Both the position numbers and the translations under genes were made by a program. 64,000 nt of DNA from Klebsiella sp. BIGb0407 (GTDB lineage Bacteria; Pseudomonadota; Gammaproteobacteria; Enterobacterales; Enterobacteriaceae): contig NZ_JANUEQ010000001.1 of NCBI RefSeq assembly GCF_024807845.1, positions 682,001-746,000 on the forward strand, written 5' to 3'. Position 1 is the stretch's first letter. Each line of letters starts with the position of its first letter. A model generated the notes under the pieces. It made no database searches, was not told where the DNA came from, and saw only the letters and a program-made list of their open reading frames with translations. Of the stretch, positions 37,926 to 49,400 are shown in pieces.

Positions 37926-38655
37926 TCACCGATGACTCCGCTGGAACGAAACGCGCTTCACCACTCATACCGGGAAGCAGCCCTTCACTGGCATGGGTGA
38001 TTTTACCGAAGACTTTCACTGACTGACTCACCGGTTCAATAGAAGACGAGATACGGCTTATTTCAGCGCTGTAGGTTTGTCCGGTTTCGTCCAGGGTGAC
38101 GGTAAACGGCGTGCCTGTTTTCAACCACACCAGCCAGCGTGACGGCACAATGGATTCCAGTTCAAAAGCGCTGTCGTCATAGATAGCCAGCAGTTCTTTA
38201 CCTTCAGGAACGGTTTCCCATTGACGTACGCGCGCCTCTGTCACCCGGCCATTGAAAGGAGCGACGATGTTACAACGCTTTAGCATTGCACGGTTCACGC
38301 CACCTTCCGCCTGGGCCATCGACAACGCCGCACGCGCCTCATCGACATCAGACACGCTGATAGCATTGAGTTTATCCAGCCGGTTAGCAACAGAGACTTT
38401 TTTACGTGCGGCCTGTTCGGCCGCGTTTGAGTAATTAAGTTTCTGCTGTAATACCGTGCAGTCGAAGGTCAGCAGGGTTTGCCCCTGCTTAAAACTGTCA
38501 CCTTCTTTGACATGAAGCTCATTGACGCGAGCGGCGATACCACTGGACAGCATGGTCTGTTTCACGGCACTCAACTGGACCCGAACGGGATCCAGTTGAG
38601 ACTCAGCCAGACCTGCTATCGGCAGCAAACAGGCTGCCAATATCAGAAGTCTCAT
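37918..38655 (-). CDS. Periplasmic adaptor (RND-type membrane fusion protein)
   Basis: 245-aa exported adaptor. Signal peptide (MRLLILAACLLPIAGLAES), lipoyl half (ELHVKEGDSFKQGQTLLTFD), short helical hairpin (about residues 72-122), second half (IVAPFNGRVTEARVRQWETV), then a beta-barrel domain ending LPGMSGEARFVP. No transmembrane anchor or partner RND pump is nearby. It overlaps both neighbours, so it is translationally coupled to the TolC-like gene. It probably docks the outer-membrane channel. Confidence 0.87.
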   Translation of the reverse strand: MRLLILAACLLPIAGLAESQLDPVRVQLSAVKQTMLSSGIAARVNELHVKEGDSFKQGQTLLTFDCTVLQQKLNYSNAAEQAARKKVSVANRLDKLNAISVSDVDEARAALSMAQAEGGVNRAMLKRCNIVAPFNGRVTEARVRQWETVPEGKELLAIYDDSAFELESIVPSRWLVWLKTGTPFTVTLDETGQTYSAEISRISSSIEPVSQSVKVFGKITHASEGLLPGMSGEARFVPAESSVNE

Positions 38656-40472
38656 TCCGCGACTCCGGAAAGCGACTCAAGGTTATTCCACATATCATCG
38701 ATGCGGTTAACCTGATTGGTGCGCGTTGTGGCCTGCGGCCTGCTCATAACAACAGGCTTATTGGCAGCAACAGGCAGGCTGACCGGTTGCTGACCGATGA
38801 GCAACGGCTGACTTACCGCTACCGGCGCGGTACGGGCGACTGGCGCAGGTACGGTTACCGGTGCAGCCAGGGTTACCGGTGCGCTGGAGAGCTGCATAGA
38901 GACTTTTGCCAGCTGACCTTTTTCAATCTGCTGCGTGGTACTCCCGATGCTGGCGCTCAATGAGGCAAGGCTAGTGCCATTGATATTATCCGGCAATACA
39001 TCCAGCCCGGCTGCCTGATAGACGGTGCCCAGCGCATCCTGCATGCTGGCAAAACTACGGTCACGGGCACGGGTGGTCAGAATGGTTTCAGTGCTGATTT
39101 GCACTTGTTCCATCTGCGTCGCCGCCTGGTTACGGTAGCTTTGATCGGTCTGGTTCAGAATACCCCTTTGTACCCGTGCCAGTTCCTGATAACGCTCGAA
39201 CATCTGAGTACTCTGCTGGTATTCCTGCCAAGCCACGTTCACTTGGGTCAGAACCGCCATGCGTAATGCCTGACGTCTGACTTCTGCCAGTGACTCACCT
39301 GCTTCACCGGCATTTTTGACCGAAGACCAGGAGAGAACATTCAGCAAGTTGCCGCTGACCTGCACACCGGCGCTTGCCCAGTTACGGTTAACCAGGTAAT
39401 CGTTGCTGTCGCCGTTAATACCGGCAAACAGTGACACGCCTGGCAGTAAGCGGGTTAATGAGCGACGGGTATCGAGCACGGCATTACGGGCTAAATAGGT
39501 CTCTTCACGAATTTCAGGTCGTTTGACCATCGCAAAGTTCTCTAAGTCACCCAGGGTGTAAGGCAGCTTGATCTGAACCAGACTGCTTTGCTCAGGAGAA
39601 ACCACGGTAAAACTGCTTGCTGGCGGCAGGTTCATCAGCGCAGCCAGACGTGATTTCGCCAGCACCAGATCGCTGTCAACCACTTCCAGCTGACGGACCA
39701 TCTCCAGCATATTTTTCTGGAAACGCAGTGACTCCACCGGCGGCAGCAGACGCTCACGTTCAGTTTGACGGGCAAAGGCCAGTGACTGACGCGCTTTAAC
39801 TAAAGCCTGGGTAACTTCAGGTTGCAAACGCTGGGCCGTAGCGGCTTCCCAGTAGGTGGTGCGCACCTGACGGGTAATATCTGCCACCACTTTACGACGG
39901 CGTTCTTCTGCCGCTAAGGTTTTGTTCGCCTGTATTTTGGCATTAAAGTAGCTAATACCAAAGTCCAGCACGTTCCAGCTCATGGTCAGGTCTGCGGTAC
40001 GCAGTGTCATATCCTGGCTGGTTGATGCCTCCAGTGACTGCTTACCGGTGGTCACCGACTGGCTACTCGATGCCGCGACATTGCTTCGCGTGACCATACC
40101 TGCCTGTGCAGCCAGTTTAGGCAGCATATCCAGTTGAGCGATGCCCAGCAGGTTATCTTCAATCGCTTGTTCCATCAGGGCAACGCGCTGCTGAAGGTTG
40201 TATTTTAATGAGCGAGCCAGCGCCTCATCGAGCGTAATAACACCGCGAACCGGCTCTTGATCGGCATACATTTGTGTCCGATCGCTGAGCGCCTGGCTAA
40301 TCTGCTCATCCATCGTCACAGGTTCAGGACGCACGGCGCAGCCTGCCAGGAATAAAGCACTGGCTATCGCTGTCATTTTAAGACCGCGTTTTGCCCAGCC
40401 GTTTGCCTTATGTTGTTCAAACTTAGAATGACCCACCAGAGTACTCCCTATTATTGTTTTTAAATTAATCAT
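38652..40472 (-). CDS. TolC-like outer-membrane efflux lipoprotein
   Basis: 606 aa. A lipobox LAGC (ALFLAGCAV) lies about 45 residues in, then the outer-membrane efflux protein fold with two repeats (TLDEALARSLKYNLQQRVAL, ARQTERERLLPPVESL). The C-terminal 100 residues are an Ala/Pro/Val-rich extension not usual in the family. The given start overlaps the giant gene's stop (ATGA); an alternative GTG at 40436 has AGGGAG seven bases upstream and is equally likely. It should form the outer-membrane exit duct of the module. Confidence 0.87.
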   Translation of the reverse strand: MINLKTIIGSTLVGHSKFEQHKANGWAKRGLKMTAIASALFLAGCAVRPEPVTMDEQISQALSDRTQMYADQEPVRGVITLDEALARSLKYNLQQRVALMEQAIEDNLLGIAQLDMLPKLAAQAGMVTRSNVAASSSQSVTTGKQSLEASTSQDMTLRTADLTMSWNVLDFGISYFNAKIQANKTLAAEERRRKVVADITRQVRTTYWEAATAQRLQPEVTQALVKARQSLAFARQTERERLLPPVESLRFQKNMLEMVRQLEVVDSDLVLAKSRLAALMNLPPASSFTVVSPEQSSLVQIKLPYTLGDLENFAMVKRPEIREETYLARNAVLDTRRSLTRLLPGVSLFAGINGDSNDYLVNRNWASAGVQVSGNLLNVLSWSSVKNAGEAGESLAEVRRQALRMAVLTQVNVAWQEYQQSTQMFERYQELARVQRGILNQTDQSYRNQAATQMEQVQISTETILTTRARDRSFASMQDALGTVYQAAGLDVLPDNINGTSLASLSASIGSTTQQIEKGQLAKVSMQLSSAPVTLAAPVTVPAPVARTAPVAVSQPLLIGQQPVSLPVAANKPVVMSRPQATTRTNQVNRIDDMWNNLESLSGVAE

Positions 40473-43400
40473 GATGCTTGTGCAGGTTGTGCTGCGGAGG
40501 CTGACATTTCCAGAGAGGCTTTAAGTAAAGCGTCACTGTCCCCTTGTCCCGCGGCGAGTGTTTTAGAAATGGCATCTTTAGCAGGTAAGACTGCCTCAAA
40601 AGTCGCCCGTACCTCGTGGGATACAGTATCTTTAGGTAATGCAGACTGAATTGAAGCGACCGACAACGGCTCTCTTAAGGTCAGTAACAGAACAGATCCA
40701 TCAGCACGAATCAGTCTGAGCTGGATTTGCCCAACCTGAGGCGCTTGCGTCTTGTCCATTTTCAGCTCGCCCGTAGCCGGGTCGAACTGAAGCCACTCGG
40801 GTAATGGGCGACCATTCGCCAGACGGGCATCGATAAACTCCCCCTGACCGGCAACAGAATGGATCTGAATATTCGCAGTCACAGGCTCCCAGTAATCAAC
40901 CGTCCCGGTGCTATGCGCTTTGTGGGTTAACCCTTTGAAGTCGACTTTTTCAAGCTCGGGTAACTGACCAAACTGAATCGGGTTTAAAGACCAGGGAGAC
41001 GCGGCTAAATCCAGCGGACCTGTGGCTAAATGCGTTGTACGGGACAGGTCAGTGATCTCAGAGGAGGCCACATTGAGGCCAAGTGACTCTGCAAGTGAGG
41101 CATAAATACTGTCTGTACCCCCTGTTGCTGTCGGGAATAATCCGACGGTCGAGGTGAACTCAACATGACTGACGGGCCGGGTCTCAACGTCCAGAGTCAG
41201 AACGATACTGGCTGACTCACCCTGAGCATCAGTCGCCGTGAGCGTCATGGTATAGCTACCATCGGTAGTCGGTGTTCCTGATAAGGTATGCGTCGCTGGA
41301 TTAAAGCTTAAACCTTCAGGTAAGCCATCAATCTGCCATGTCAGCGTTTTATCCTCGACATCAGTGAATAAGTCTTCCGGGAAGGTCAGACTATAGTCCG
41401 TGTCTTGTGTCGCGCCCGGTAAAATCAGACTATCAACGCTTGCTTCTGGTGGGCTGTTTACCGCTATAACGGTTACCGCTGTTTTCAGGTCAGGCTGGGT
41501 GCTGTCCTGACCACCGCCACTGTCCTGAACCGAGCTCAAGGTGATATTTCTTACACCTTCTGTCGGGTTATTGCTGGTATGGGAATAGCGGATACCTTCA
41601 ATCACTGATGCTGGGGCAGAGATACTGCTCGCGCTGCTCAAGGTGAGCGTAGCGTTGCCGTCAACGACTGAGACCGTCCAGGCATAGCCGCTGGACGTGG
41701 TGCCGCTGCCATTGACTAAGGAAATAGCGGTGCCATCGAGGTATAACTGTTCGCTCGCACCGTCTTTCAGACCACCGACGGTGACGCTAATACTGCGAAT
41801 AGCCTGGCCCGCTTCAACCGTATCAACGCTGACATCGGTGTAAAGCGGCGTCGGCGTACCCCCTTCAGTAAACTGGGTATCGCTCCCGGTTCCGGTCACG
41901 ACTGGCGGGTTATTGACCGCCTGAACCGTCACGGTTGAGGCAAGATTCAGAACGCTGCTGTCTTTCCCCCCCAGGTCAGTACCGCCATTATCCTGAATAC
42001 TGGTCAGGGTAACGGTACGCGTCCCGGCAGTCGGGTCATTACTGTCATGGCTGTAGGTTAATCCGTCCACCAGAGAGGCTAATGCCAGACCCTCGCTGTT
42101 GCTGACGGTGACAGTAACGACATCCCCTTGCACAGTTACCTGATAGTCATAGCCATTAACGGTTTTACCGTTACCGGCAATCAAAGCGATTTCCGTGCCA
42201 TCAAGCGTCAGTTTTTCATGCGCACCGTCAACCACACCTGAAACCGTCAGGGTCGTATTGATAAAGGTCTGCCCGGCTTCAATGGTGCTGGCCTGGCTAT
42301 CTTTAAAGATACCGGCAGGCGTGCCGCCTTCAACATAGGTGCCATTCACTGGCGTGGTGGTCAGGGTTGGCGCATCGTTAATGGTCGTGACCGCCAAGGA
42401 TAAAGTGACACTGTCACTCGCACCATAACTGTCGGTAACCTTCAGGTTTAAGGCAATCGCATTCCCGGGATCGGCACCCGCATGGGTATAGGTAATTTGC
42501 TGCAGAACCTGGTTCGCCAGCTCGGTGCTGACGCTGGAGGTAAAGACCAGGGTCAGTGTTCCCTGGCTATTCACAAAATCGGCTATTGCTTTGCCATCAA
42601 ACATGACTTTCCCGTCTTGTAACGAGAGACCATTAGCTTCACTCAGACCAAAATTATCGTCTGCGCTGGCGTTGTCGCGGCCCAAAGTAATGGTGGCACC
42701 CTGATAGTTTCCTTTACCTTCATTCAGCTCGTCATATTCAGCATCATTAAGCGTAATACCCCCGGTCAGTGGCAGCGTTTCGCCTTCGGTATACTCAATA
42801 GCAATAGCGTCAACTAACCGATCAGACAGCGAAACAACGCTGTTGTCGCCAAGGACGATAAGGCTGCCATTTTTACCGGAGATAATCAGGCCGGCATCTT
42901 TAAGTCCCGGAGTCTGGCTGCTGTCTATTGTCTGTTTTAAGTTCAGGCTGCCATCACTTTCCACCAGGTAACGGCTGACGCTGCCAGTGGACTGGGTGAC
43001 ATAGAGGGTCTTTCCGTCTTCAGACAAGGCCACAGAAGCTATCTGGCTAAGGTTGGTTTGCTGGCTGACAAAATCCAATTTGCCCGTCGCCGAGTCGAAG
43101 CTATACAGGCTAATACTGCTGCCAGTGGTAACCACTATCTGCTTACCGTCAGCTGAGACCGTCAGACTGGCGTTATCATTAATACTGGCAGATCCCTGAC
43201 CATCACGAATATAAGCCACGTCTTGCAGGCTGCCGTTATCCTGAACCTGATAGACAATCAGAGTATTAGCAACAGTTTCGGAAGCCGGATCGGTTAACAC
43301 ATAGACGTAGTTGCCGACGGCTTTAATCTCAACGGCGGTAAACAGATAAGGTGCTGTCCCGGTGGCACCGGAAATTTCCTGAGTCCGGGTATATGCCCCT

Positions 43401-46400
43401 GACTCGCTATCCTGGGTATACACTTTCAGGCCTGAGTAGTTACCATCGACGACATAGACCGTTTTACCATCAGCTGAAAGGGCAAAGTCGCTGACATTCT
43501 GGGTTTCGAGGGTGCCGACTTTAGTCAAACCTTCGGTGGTGGAGAAAATCGTCAGGCTATTGCCTGAATCGGCCAGCACCAGCACATGACTGCCATCCTG
43601 GCTGACTTCCACTGACTCAATCGCGCCCGACGAGACTTCAACCGTTTGCTGATAAACCCATTTGCCGTCTGTCGTCTGGCGCTGGAATACCGCCATATTG
43701 CCGTCACTGCCAGCGACATAGAGCGTTTTACCATCCTGACTCAACGCGCTAGTGACAACGTCACTAACACCCGGGATATCACCGATGACTTCACCGCTGA
43801 CCAGATGGCTATTATCCAGACCCGCGCCCAGAATCGGGGCCGCGTTATCAACAATCGTCACCTTCGCCGTTGCCGCTAACAGGCTGGTATCATCCCCGCC
43901 GCCATTATCCTGAACGCTGACGGAAACGGTGCGCACACCCGCAGTTTTGACCTCATTACTGTTGCTATAGCGCGACTGTTCAATCAAGGCAGCGGTTTGT
44001 GCTCCGGTGAGTCCTTCCTTAAAGGTCAGGCTCAGCGTGGTGGCGCCATCCTCAACGGTTACGGTGTAAGCATGGCCGCCTGACGTGGTGCCGCTGCCTG
44101 CGGTCAGGGCAATCTCAGTGCCGTCGATGGTCAGGCGCTCATTGCTGCCATCTTTCACGCCGTCAATATTAAAGGTCACGCTCGACATCGACTGGTTTTT
44201 CTCTACCGCCGAGATAGCAAGGCTTCCAAATAATTCAGCCTGATTACCGCTGACGGTATAGTTACTGCTGACGCCTGAGCCATTAATGACAGGTGCGTCA
44301 TTGACACCCACCACCTTGACCGTGCCCTTAATACTGAGTTCGGTCTTATCCTGGCCGTCATCCGCGGTACCGCCATTATCCTGGATTGACGTCAGGGTAA
44401 GGGTACGTGAACCTTCGGTTGGATCGTTGCTGGTATTGGTATAGGTGATTTCTGACAGCATTTTGGCTGTCGCTTCAGTGGATAAACCACCGTCAGAATA
44501 AAGCTCTACCGTTGCAACACCGTCTACCACAGAGACGCTGTAGGAAATGCCCTGCTGAGTAACAGCGCTATTCCCATCAGTTAACGCAATGGTCGTGCCA
44601 TCGATATGGAGTACTTCGCTGCTGCCATCCTGAATACCTGAAACAGTCAGCGAAATAGAGGTAATCGCCTGGCCGTTTTCACCGGTCGAGACCACCACAT
44701 CTTTAAACACCACCGCGCCATCACCTTTTTCAGTGTACTGGCTCTGATTATCCCCGGCGGTTAAGGTTGGGGCTTTGTTCGTGAGGCCGACTTCCACTTC
44801 GCTACGAATAGAAACAGCGGTGGTATCGACCCCATTATTTGCCACACCACCGTTATCTTTGACCGCGGTGATCGTCACGACACGTGTGCCCGCCGTGGGC
44901 GTTTCACTGTAATCAGAAGCCCCGTTGCGATAAGAAATACTCTGTACCAAAGCGGCCAGCGCCTCGGACGGTATTTCATTGCTTTCAATCGTTACGGTGG
45001 CTACACCATCAACCACTGAGACGCGGGTATTGACGGAGTAATACACCGTCTCAACCGTGCCATCTTCACCCGTGACCTGATATTCCACGCCGCCGGAGCC
45101 CGTTGCGCCATCAGTTAATACAGTATAAGCGCCGCCAATCACCAGTATTTCGCGATCGCCGTCCTGAATATTGTCTACGGTCAGGGTGATTTCGCTGATA
45201 GTCTGCTCGGTTTCACCCGCAGAAAGTTCTACATTATCAAACAGCTTAGTCGGACCACCGCCGCTGATATAAGTGACATCTTTCCCTTCTGCCACCAGAG
45301 AAGGCGGGTTATTGATTTCAGTCACATTCAGCAGCAGGCTAATACTGCTGGAGACATATTTATCGGCAACCGACAGGGTTAAGCCAATTTTACTGCCCGG
45401 CATATCGCTGGTATTGGTATAAGTGAGGCGCTGTAGTACTTCATTCGCGGTGGCGGTATCAACATCTGCGGTATAGGTTAAGACCAGCTTGCCGTCAGTC
45501 GTTATAAAGGTCGCTATCTGGTTACCATTCAGGGTCAGAATACCGTTTTCCAACGCAAGTCCGTCGCCACTGGTAAAACCAAAGGTATCGACCGCCTGGT
45601 TCCCTGTCGTTCTTTCCAGGGTCAGCACCGCACCGTTATAGTTACCCTTCCCGCTATTCAGCACATCATATTCAGCATCATTAAGCTGGATAGCCTGAGT
45701 AATATTGACGGTTTCCAGCTCGGTATAGTCAACGTTAACGCTGCCCGCACTGGCCATACTCAAGCCCATAGTGCCGAAGAACAGATGGCGTCCACCATAA
45801 ATCGACTTACCGTCCGCACTGACAACAAAGCGCGACATACCGTCAGCTACCGTGACTTTTTCACTAAACTGGGGGATGCCACTGGCATCAATTTTATAGA
45901 TAGCCAGCGTGGTCGACCCGGCACCTGCCATAAATAAGGTACTGCCATCGCCGGACAACACCAGCGTATGGGGGTACTGGTTAAGCACCTCGTAGGCATC
46001 AGAGGCATTAACATACTGAGCGCTGTTGCTGGTACTGTCATAATGCAGTGTGGTGAGGAAGCCGTTACTGGTGGTGAGGTAGATATATCCGTTATCCGAG
46101 ACTTCAAGACCATTAATACCATTCATGGCATTGCTGTTGATATTGGTCGCCAGCGTCTCAGTGGTACCTGATGCATCGGTCCAGGCGACTGTGGTACCGG
46201 TACGAATTATCTGACCGGCGTAGCTCAGTTCCCCGTTGGCGTCCGGCTGATAAATACTGACGCGTGAAGCGCCGATAATATAGACATTTCCCCGAGCATC
46301 GACTTCCACCTCGATGGCGGTACCGAGCCCGGTGGCTGGCAGATAGTTATCAATAGCCGTGAGTTCGCCATTATCGCCGATCTGATAGCTATAGAGCGTG

Positions 46401-49400
46401 GTCGCCGATAAGGCATATAACCTGTTGCCTTGTTCTGATACTTTCAGATCGAGCACTTTTTCGGGAATATCAGCAACCGAGCCAATAAATGTCAGGCCAC
46501 CCGACTCATTGACACTGAAAACACTGACCGAGTAAGCAGTCGCACTTCCCGTATCGGTATAACCCGTCATATACAGCAGACTGCCATCTGCCGAGGTGGT
46601 GATAGAGGTAACGTTTTTTAAACCATCAACTTCAATACCGTTACTGTCATCACCATCGTTGACGGTGCCTTGAGTAAAGGCCTGAATTTGCGTCAGCTCA
46701 CCGGTTTTCGTATCACGGCTGTAGACAAACAGAGTACCGGTACCATTCGGACCATTCACATTACTGCTGCTATTTGCTGCAACAATCAGCAGACTGCCGT
46801 CTTTTGATAGCGTGATACTGTTAACATACTGATTAAACCCTTCGAGTTTGCCATCGCTGGTATAGGCCAGGGTGCTAACATCGGCACTCAGATTCGGCGC
46901 CTGGTTGTTTGCCTCTTCAACCGTGATGACCCGAAGCGTGACGTCTCTTGAGGTAGAAACATTAGACTCGTCGGTAACGGTGACGGTGACGGTGTAATCC
47001 TTCGCAACCGAGGAGGTTCCCTTCAGGGTTAAGGTCTCTGCGTCAAAGACTATTCCCTCAGGCAAGCCCGAGACTGACCAGCTCAGACTATCGCCATAGA
47101 GGCTATCCGGGTCGGTGAACAGGCTGCTATTCAGCGTGGTGCTATAAGCGCTCCCTACAGTGGCATTACTGAGTTGTGAAGAGACAGCCTCGTTTACCAC
47201 CGGTGCCCGGTTATCGATCTGGGCCACTTCTAAACTACGTTCAATCGTCGCACTGCCGCCCGAGGCATCGGTGACGGTGATAGTCAGCGTAAAGGTGCCG
47301 GTTTCCAGCGCCTGTCCTGACAAAGTTCGCGTATCCGGGTCAAAGGTAATCCCTTTCGGCAAGCCCGTGACGCTCCAGGTCAGGTTATCGCCATCTTCAT
47401 CACTGAATAATCCGGAAAATAGCGTAAAGCTGTAGCCGGTTTCACTGATGGCTTTGTCCAGATTATAGCCGGTCGCCGCGTCAGTATTCACTTGCGGTAC
47501 GGTGTTAACGCGAACCGTGGTAACCAGCGCCTGGCTGGTGAGCTCACCGTCACTGACCGTTACGCTGAGCTGAATAAAGCTCCCTGGCGTTGCGGCATTA
47601 TTGCTGTAAGTCAGCTGCTGAAGAACCTGATTGGCGACGTTTTTGGTGACATCACCGGTGAAAGTGATAGTCACTTTACCTTCACCATTAGTCGCTACCG
47701 TGGCGATAGCTTGGTTATCAAGCGAAATCACGCCATTGCTGTAGTTCAGATTATTGGCATTAGTAAAACCAAAGGTGCCGCTATTGCTGTCGGCACTGAC
47801 TGTAATCTGACTGCCAATATAATTTCCCTGTCCATCACTGAGAACATCATTATTACTATCAGAGAGAGTCATACCCTGGGCAAACTCGACCGGACTTCCC
47901 TTGGTCATGGTCTGAGCCAGGGTGTAACGGGTGATCCCATTTTCCTGGGTTATCAGTACCGAAAGCCCGTCTTTAGAGACGGCAATATCTTTTCCTTTAA
48001 TATCGGACAGCGTATTCAGTGCGGTCAGCCCGCCACTCGCCGCCACCGCGTAGGTATGCAGAGTGCCACTATTGTCATTAACATACAGTAACTTACCATC
48101 AGCACTCAGGGCAATACTGCCAATATCATCAAATGATCTTGACTCAACCTCTGTGAGCGTTGTTCCACTCAGTTGATAAACGCTGAGGGTATTCTCATCA
48201 GGGTTAGCCACATACAGATACTGCCCGTCAGCTGAAACTGCCAGACTAAAATCGACACTCTGGTAACCAAAGCCATCAACAATCAGTGAGGCAACGGTGG
48301 TTAGTCGACCGTCCGCCTGACGCTGATAAGCATAAATAGTGTGATCCCCTGAGGAATAAGCGACATAGACCATATCGCCGCGGCTAATAATAATCCCGTT
48401 GCGATCGTTACTACCTGAAGAGCCTGGCGCTCGGTCTAAATAACTCAGTTCACCGGTGGTGGTATCGCGGGTAAAAATAGCGACGTCGTTCCAGTGGGTG
48501 CCAACGTAAAGATAAGCTCCATCATCAGATAAGGCCAGTCCGCCGCTAATCTCTCCATTGCTACTACTGTAGGTATTACTGAGAACCAGATTATTGCTGG
48601 CATCAAGGCTAAACATATAGATGTTTTCGCCGCCATCAATCGCATATACCCCCTGCCCACTCGGTGCAGTGACCAGTTCAGTCACCGTCCCCATCCCCTC
48701 AACCGCTAAAGTTTTCACCAGTGACAGATTGCCGCTGCCATCCACCATAAACAGCGAGATATTCCCTTTCCCGGCAACATAAGCATATTGTCCGTCTGCG
48801 GAATAACTCACCTGTCCCTGCTCGCCAATGCCTGGCAAGGCTACAGTGCCACCGGACTCAAGACCATGTCCGTCATTCACCACCGGCGCGACATTAATTT
48901 TACTGTCAATATCAACGGTGGCAGAAATGCCGATATCGGTGGTATCGAGCTCATCACTCAAGGAGACCAGCGTGACGGTTACCGAACCACTTTCCACCGT
49001 GGTATCCAGGGCTTTATAGGCGATATTATCGATAAGTTTGGCAATATCATCCGGACTATAGGCTTCAGATGAAGCGATACTGAGCGTCAGGGTCGTAACT
49101 CCGCCGCTGACAGACACCTGATAGGAATAGCCATTGTCTGCGGTTTCAGAGGTGCCCGTCTGTAAGGCAATAGTCGAACCATCAATCACTAATGCCTGAT
49201 TACTCCCGCTGGTACTGACCTTAATCACCAGCTCAGTCAGCTCTTCTTTATCTCCGGCACTGATCACCTTTACGCCGGAAAACAGATCGACATTTTGCGG
49301 CGAACTGCCTTCATTAATCGTCAGGGTGCTCTTCGAGCCCGTAGCAACAATGCCAGGATTCCAGTCAGTTGCATCAATCACTTGCTCTGCTGTCGCCACG

